Below are positions 40,826 through 43,200 of a DNA stretch of 43,200 nucleotides, piece by piece (position 1 is the first letter of the stretch; every line of letters starts with the position of its first letter). The notes beneath the pieces were generated by a model. The model was not told the DNA's origin. It did no database searches and saw only the letters and a list, made by a program, of their open reading frames with translations. The stretch comes from Chloroflexia bacterium (lineage in GTDB: Bacteria > Chloroflexota > Chloroflexia > Thermomicrobiales > CFX8): assembly GCA_030431755.1 (NCBI GenBank), contig JAUIIK010000031.1:1-43200 (forward strand), written 5' to 3'. The position numbers and the translations under genes were made by a program.

Positions 40826-41026
40826 TGCGCGGAATGCTCCAAGAAGGCCGGAGTTTTGTATCTCCGGCAGCGGGTTTGTGTTGTCGTCTTGGCCACGTGA
40901 ATCACTCCCGCTCGTCCAGAGTCGCGTAGTCCATGGGATCGCGGCTTAGGGCCAGTTGTTTGCGGGCTGGGTAATCTCAGCTTCATTCTCGGCGAGTCGC
41001 GAGTCGAGAAAAATGAAAGAGCGCCA

Positions 41027-41968
41027 ATGTTAATATTCTTCATCACTATCGCCATTCTGGCTGTGATTTTCTGCGCAATCAAACTTGGTGAGGATCATAT
41101 GCCGGACTGGGCTGTGAAGGCAAGCGTTCTCTACTATGTGCTTGTGCCACTTGCAGGACTCCTGTTTGCAATCGGGTATATGTGGAATGTTGAATGGGCC
41201 GGCTGGCGCGAAATCACGCTGTTTGTTCTGTTCTGTCTACTGGCTGGAGTCGGAACTGGCGTGGGATATCACCGGCTATTGTCCCACGTCTCTTTCGAAA
41301 CAAAGCCCTGGATTCGTTTCATGTTCATCGCGCTCGGCGCGATGGCAATTCCGACACGTCCCATTGATTTTGCCGCCAACCATCGAAAGCATCACGCCTT
41401 CTCCGATAAGGAAGGCGATCCACATAGCCCGCTCGACGGGTTTTGGCATGCCCACTTCTTACACATTTTGGATCGAAACACTGCTGATCGGCAGAAGTAC
41501 TGCAAGAGACACCTTTCTGATCCACTCGTAATGTTCATCGACCGGACCTACGTCGTGTGGTTCGGCCTTGGGCTGTTTCTGCCTGCATTGATCGGATATT
41601 TGATCGGAATCGGAGCACTCCAAGGCCTGCTTTGGGGTGGGCTCATCCGGATTTTCTATCACAACCATGTGACGTTCGCGGTCAACTCAGTCTGCCACAC
41701 GTTCGGCGACCAGCCGTTTGACATACCCGATGAAAGCCGTAATAACTGGCTCATCGGCTTGCTCGCGTTTGGAGAGGGCTGGCATCACAATCATCACGCA
41801 TTTCCAGCAATGGCAGTTCACGGCATGGGATGGCGCCAGTTCGATCTCAACGGGTTGATTATCCTCGGCCTGAGGCGAATCAATCTCGCCTGGGACGTCA
41901 AAGAACCAAGTGTCGAGCTTATCCAACGACGACGAAAGCTAAAACCTGCCGCAGCACCTGTGAGCTGA
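41027..41968 (+). CDS. Fatty-acid (acyl-CoA/acyl-lipid) delta-9-type desaturase
   Basis: A 313-residue integral membrane di-iron enzyme that adds a cis double bond to fatty acyl chains. The three histidine boxes of the family are intact: H82-RLLSH87, H119-RKHH123 and H253-HNHH257 (GEGWHHNHHAFP). Hydrophobic segments lie at ~1-18, ~33-52, ~62-80, ~97-110 and ~175-205. Length and box spacing fit the delta-9 desaturase family. ATG 41027 follows a modest GAAAGAG site. GC is lower than in the core genes. It is flanked on both sides by M42-aminopeptidase remnants in direct orientation, which suggests that it arrived or was duplicated with a segment bounded by them. Confidence 0.92.
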   Translation: MLIFFITIAILAVIFCAIKLGEDHMPDWAVKASVLYYVLVPLAGLLFAIGYMWNVEWAGWREITLFVLFCLLAGVGTGVGYHRLLSHVSFETKPWIRFMFIALGAMAIPTRPIDFAANHRKHHAFSDKEGDPHSPLDGFWHAHFLHILDRNTADRQKYCKRHLSDPLVMFIDRTYVVWFGLGLFLPALIGYLIGIGALQGLLWGGLIRIFYHNHVTFAVNSVCHTFGDQPFDIPDESRNNWLIGLLAFGEGWHHNHHAFPAMAVHGMGWRQFDLNGLIILGLRRINLAWDVKEPSVELIQRRRKLKPAAAPVS

Positions 41969-42206
41969 GAGGCGGTCCATGGGGAATGACTGCTGGCGTC
42001 CGGCCCAGCCCGCGGCGGTTCGGGCTGTCGTGGCATCCCGTCCATCCAAGACGTCGGTATGCAAGAGTGTCGATTGGACCACACACCTTCCGAAGCAGGC
42101 CTGTCCACGTGTGGTGAGTGCACGCTGGGGATCACGTAACACGCGAGATGGGCCTCCCAGATCAGCGCGACGATCTTCGGGCGCTGCGGCATGTTCTCCC
42201 GGCGAC

Positions 42207-42341
42207 TCAGGCTGGGATATCCAGCCTGTGAGCGTGCTCCAGGAAGGTCACGAGCAGCTGGACGGTGGCGTCGATGTCGTCTTTGTGGACGAGCTGGACG
42301 GTCGAGTGCATGTAGCGGACGGGCGCGCCGCCGGTGGACCC
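42207..42341 (-). pseudogene. M42-aminopeptidase C-terminal remnant B
   Basis: The minus strand encodes STGGAPVRYMHSTVQLVH, then DDIDATVQLLVTFLEHAHRL and a stop. The GGAPVRYMHS block and the ending are typical of the C-terminus of M42 (glutamyl-aminopeptidase/endoglucanase-like) metallopeptidases. Only ~44 residues remain of the ~350 expected. Upstream (minus strand) the sequence breaks off at about 42342 with no remaining homology. Its end matches remnant A. The region 41969-42206 between it and the desaturase holds no gene. Confidence 0.7.
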
Positions 42342-42417
42342 TCCTTAGAAGGATATTAGGTTGCCACCGACGATTGCGGTAAGTCACTCGATTGATCGGA
42401 GACAATAGCCGTCCTGT

Positions 42418-43200
42418 CTAGAAATACTCGGGCAGTTCCTTGGCCAATGCGTCGCGGATGCGAGCACGCACGGGGACCGCCGGATCGGGCTTCTCAAATT
42501 TCAAACTCGTCAACCCCTCGAACAAGGCGACAAACTTGTTGCTGAACTCTATCAAGGTCTCGGCGGGGATTTTCGGGATTGGATCTTTGTACGGATCACA
42601 TTGGCTAGCAATCCATAATCGCAGGAATTCCTTGTCCAGACTGTCCGGCTCTTCACCAGCCTCAAACCTTTTCTGATAGGTTTCAGCAATCCAGAAGCGA
42701 CTAGAATCAGGTGTGTGCATCTCGTCTGCCACCACGATCAGGCCATCTTCATCAAGACCGAACTCGTATTTGGTATCTACTAAGATGAGCCCCTGCTTTG
42801 CTGCTACTTCTTGTCCACGATTAAATAGCGCCAGGCTCTTTTCCGCCAACTCAGAAAATTGCCCAGCGGTGACGAGTTGAGTTTCAATAACTTCCGATTG
42901 CGTAATCGGTGCGTCGTGCCCTCCTTGAGCGGGTTTCGTCGTCGGCGTTATGATCGGTGTGGGCAGCTTCTGGTTCTTCTTCATGCCCTCTGGAAACTGA
43001 TGACCGTACAATACCCTCTCGCCTCGATCGTACATTGGCCAAAGGCTGGTGTTGGTAGAACCCGTGATGTAGGACCGAACCACCACCTCGATCGGCAACA
43101 TGTCGAGGTCTTTGACAATAACCACGTTCGGATCAGGGTACGAAATTACATGATTCGGACAAACGTCCTTGGTCTCATCAAACCAATACCGTGCGGTCTG
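42418..43200 (-). CDS. purC: Phosphoribosylaminoimidazole-succinocarboxamide synthase (N-terminus outside window)
   Basis: At least 260 residues are visible; the minus-strand frame is open to the window edge, so the N-terminus is missing. The enzyme joins aspartate to CAIR with ATP in purine synthesis. Family motifs: MLPIEVVVRSYITGSTN, LPTPIITPTTK, LILVDTKYEFGLDEDG, VVADEMHTPDSSRFW. This is the longer form resembling yeast Ade1 and many bacterial homologues, not the ~240-residue E. coli type. Its GC content is visibly lower than that of the left part of the window, so this copy may have been acquired. Confidence 0.93.
   Translation of the reverse strand, partial: QTARYWFDETKDVCPNHVISYPDPNVVIVKDLDMLPIEVVVRSYITGSTNTSLWPMYDRGERVLYGHQFPEGMKKNQKLPTPIITPTTKPAQGGHDAPITQSEVIETQLVTAGQFSELAEKSLALFNRGQEVAAKQGLILVDTKYEFGLDEDGLIVVADEMHTPDSSRFWIAETYQKRFEAGEEPDSLDKEFLRLWIASQCDPYKDPIPKIPAETLIEFSNKFVALFEGLTSLKFEKPDPAVPVRARIRDALAKELPEYF

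Larger units (their letters stand above)
40220..41026. other. Intergenic region with decayed gene pieces
   Basis: About 800 bp without an intact gene. It contains the stem-loop at 40455, M42 remnant A at 40485 and a possible small minus-strand frame at 40625-40825. I see no transposase or integrase. Confidence 0.5.

Overview
The window looks like a chromosomal segment of a high-GC bacterium, most likely a Chloroflexota (Thermomicrobia/Sphaerobacter-like) lineage. This is an inference from the gene mix: tandem secreted beta-helix proteins, an F420-type luciferase-like oxidoreductase, SufS, CopD-like and cytochrome lipoproteins, GMC and amidase genes, and many TTG/GTG starts. There is no rRNA, tRNA or other taxonomic anchor. 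Nearly all flanking DNA is clearly GC-rich. Two stretches are visibly poorer in GC: about 25.8-26.8 kb, and 36.4 kb to the right edge.

1-8.3 kb: a tandem array of five secreted proteins, the first cut by the window edge. Four are right-handed beta-helix proteins and one has a different N-terminal domain. All five end in the same ~100-residue Cys-rich module, itself three copies of a C-x3-YTG-...-C unit. Each of the five is followed by its own hairpin, four of them strong (the one after the first gene is weaker and lacks a T-run), so they are probably separate transcription units.

8.3-19 kb: ordinary metabolic and envelope genes. These are a FAD oxidoreductase, a DUF2207 lipoprotein, an RmlA-type nucleotidyltransferase, an M24-fold protein that has lost its metal ligands, a GMC oxidoreductase, CBS/PRC-barrel proteins and an amidase. 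A 7-bp tandem repeat (about 14 units) lies at 19.12-19.22 kb.

19.3-23.3 kb: a ribbon-helix-helix-like protein overlapping a LuxR-type regulator with no normal start codon, the membrane half of a spermidine-synthase-like protein, a candidate small-RNA transcription unit (operator, promoter, hairpins, terminator, no long ORF), and a Tat-exported serine hydrolase.

23.6-26.8 kb: an orphan phage-type cassette (Zn-finger protein, small membrane protein, TerL), followed by lower-GC accessory DNA with a very small membrane-protein gene and its own terminator.

26.8-36.4 kb: redox genes. These include a cytochrome c/lipoprotein pair; an operon of a cupredoxin-cytochrome c-cytochrome cd1-like fusion, sufS and a CopD-like protein, divergent from a Crp/Fnr regulator; an LLM oxidoreductase; and an amidohydrolase/Rieske pair. 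Two families of small inverted-repeat (MITE/REP-like) elements are scattered between genes across the window.

36.4-43.2 kb: a lower-GC island. It holds a probable two-gene defence module: a HEPN protein of the TIGR02391/Ymh family, then an SF2 helicase with a C-terminal PD-(D/E)xK nuclease motif. Next comes a fatty-acid desaturase flanked by two direct-repeat remnants of an M42 aminopeptidase C-terminus, and finally a partial purC. The helicase/HEPN pair is the best candidate for an undescribed system. The cd1-like fusion, the triplicated YTG module and the candidate small RNA are the next most interesting items.
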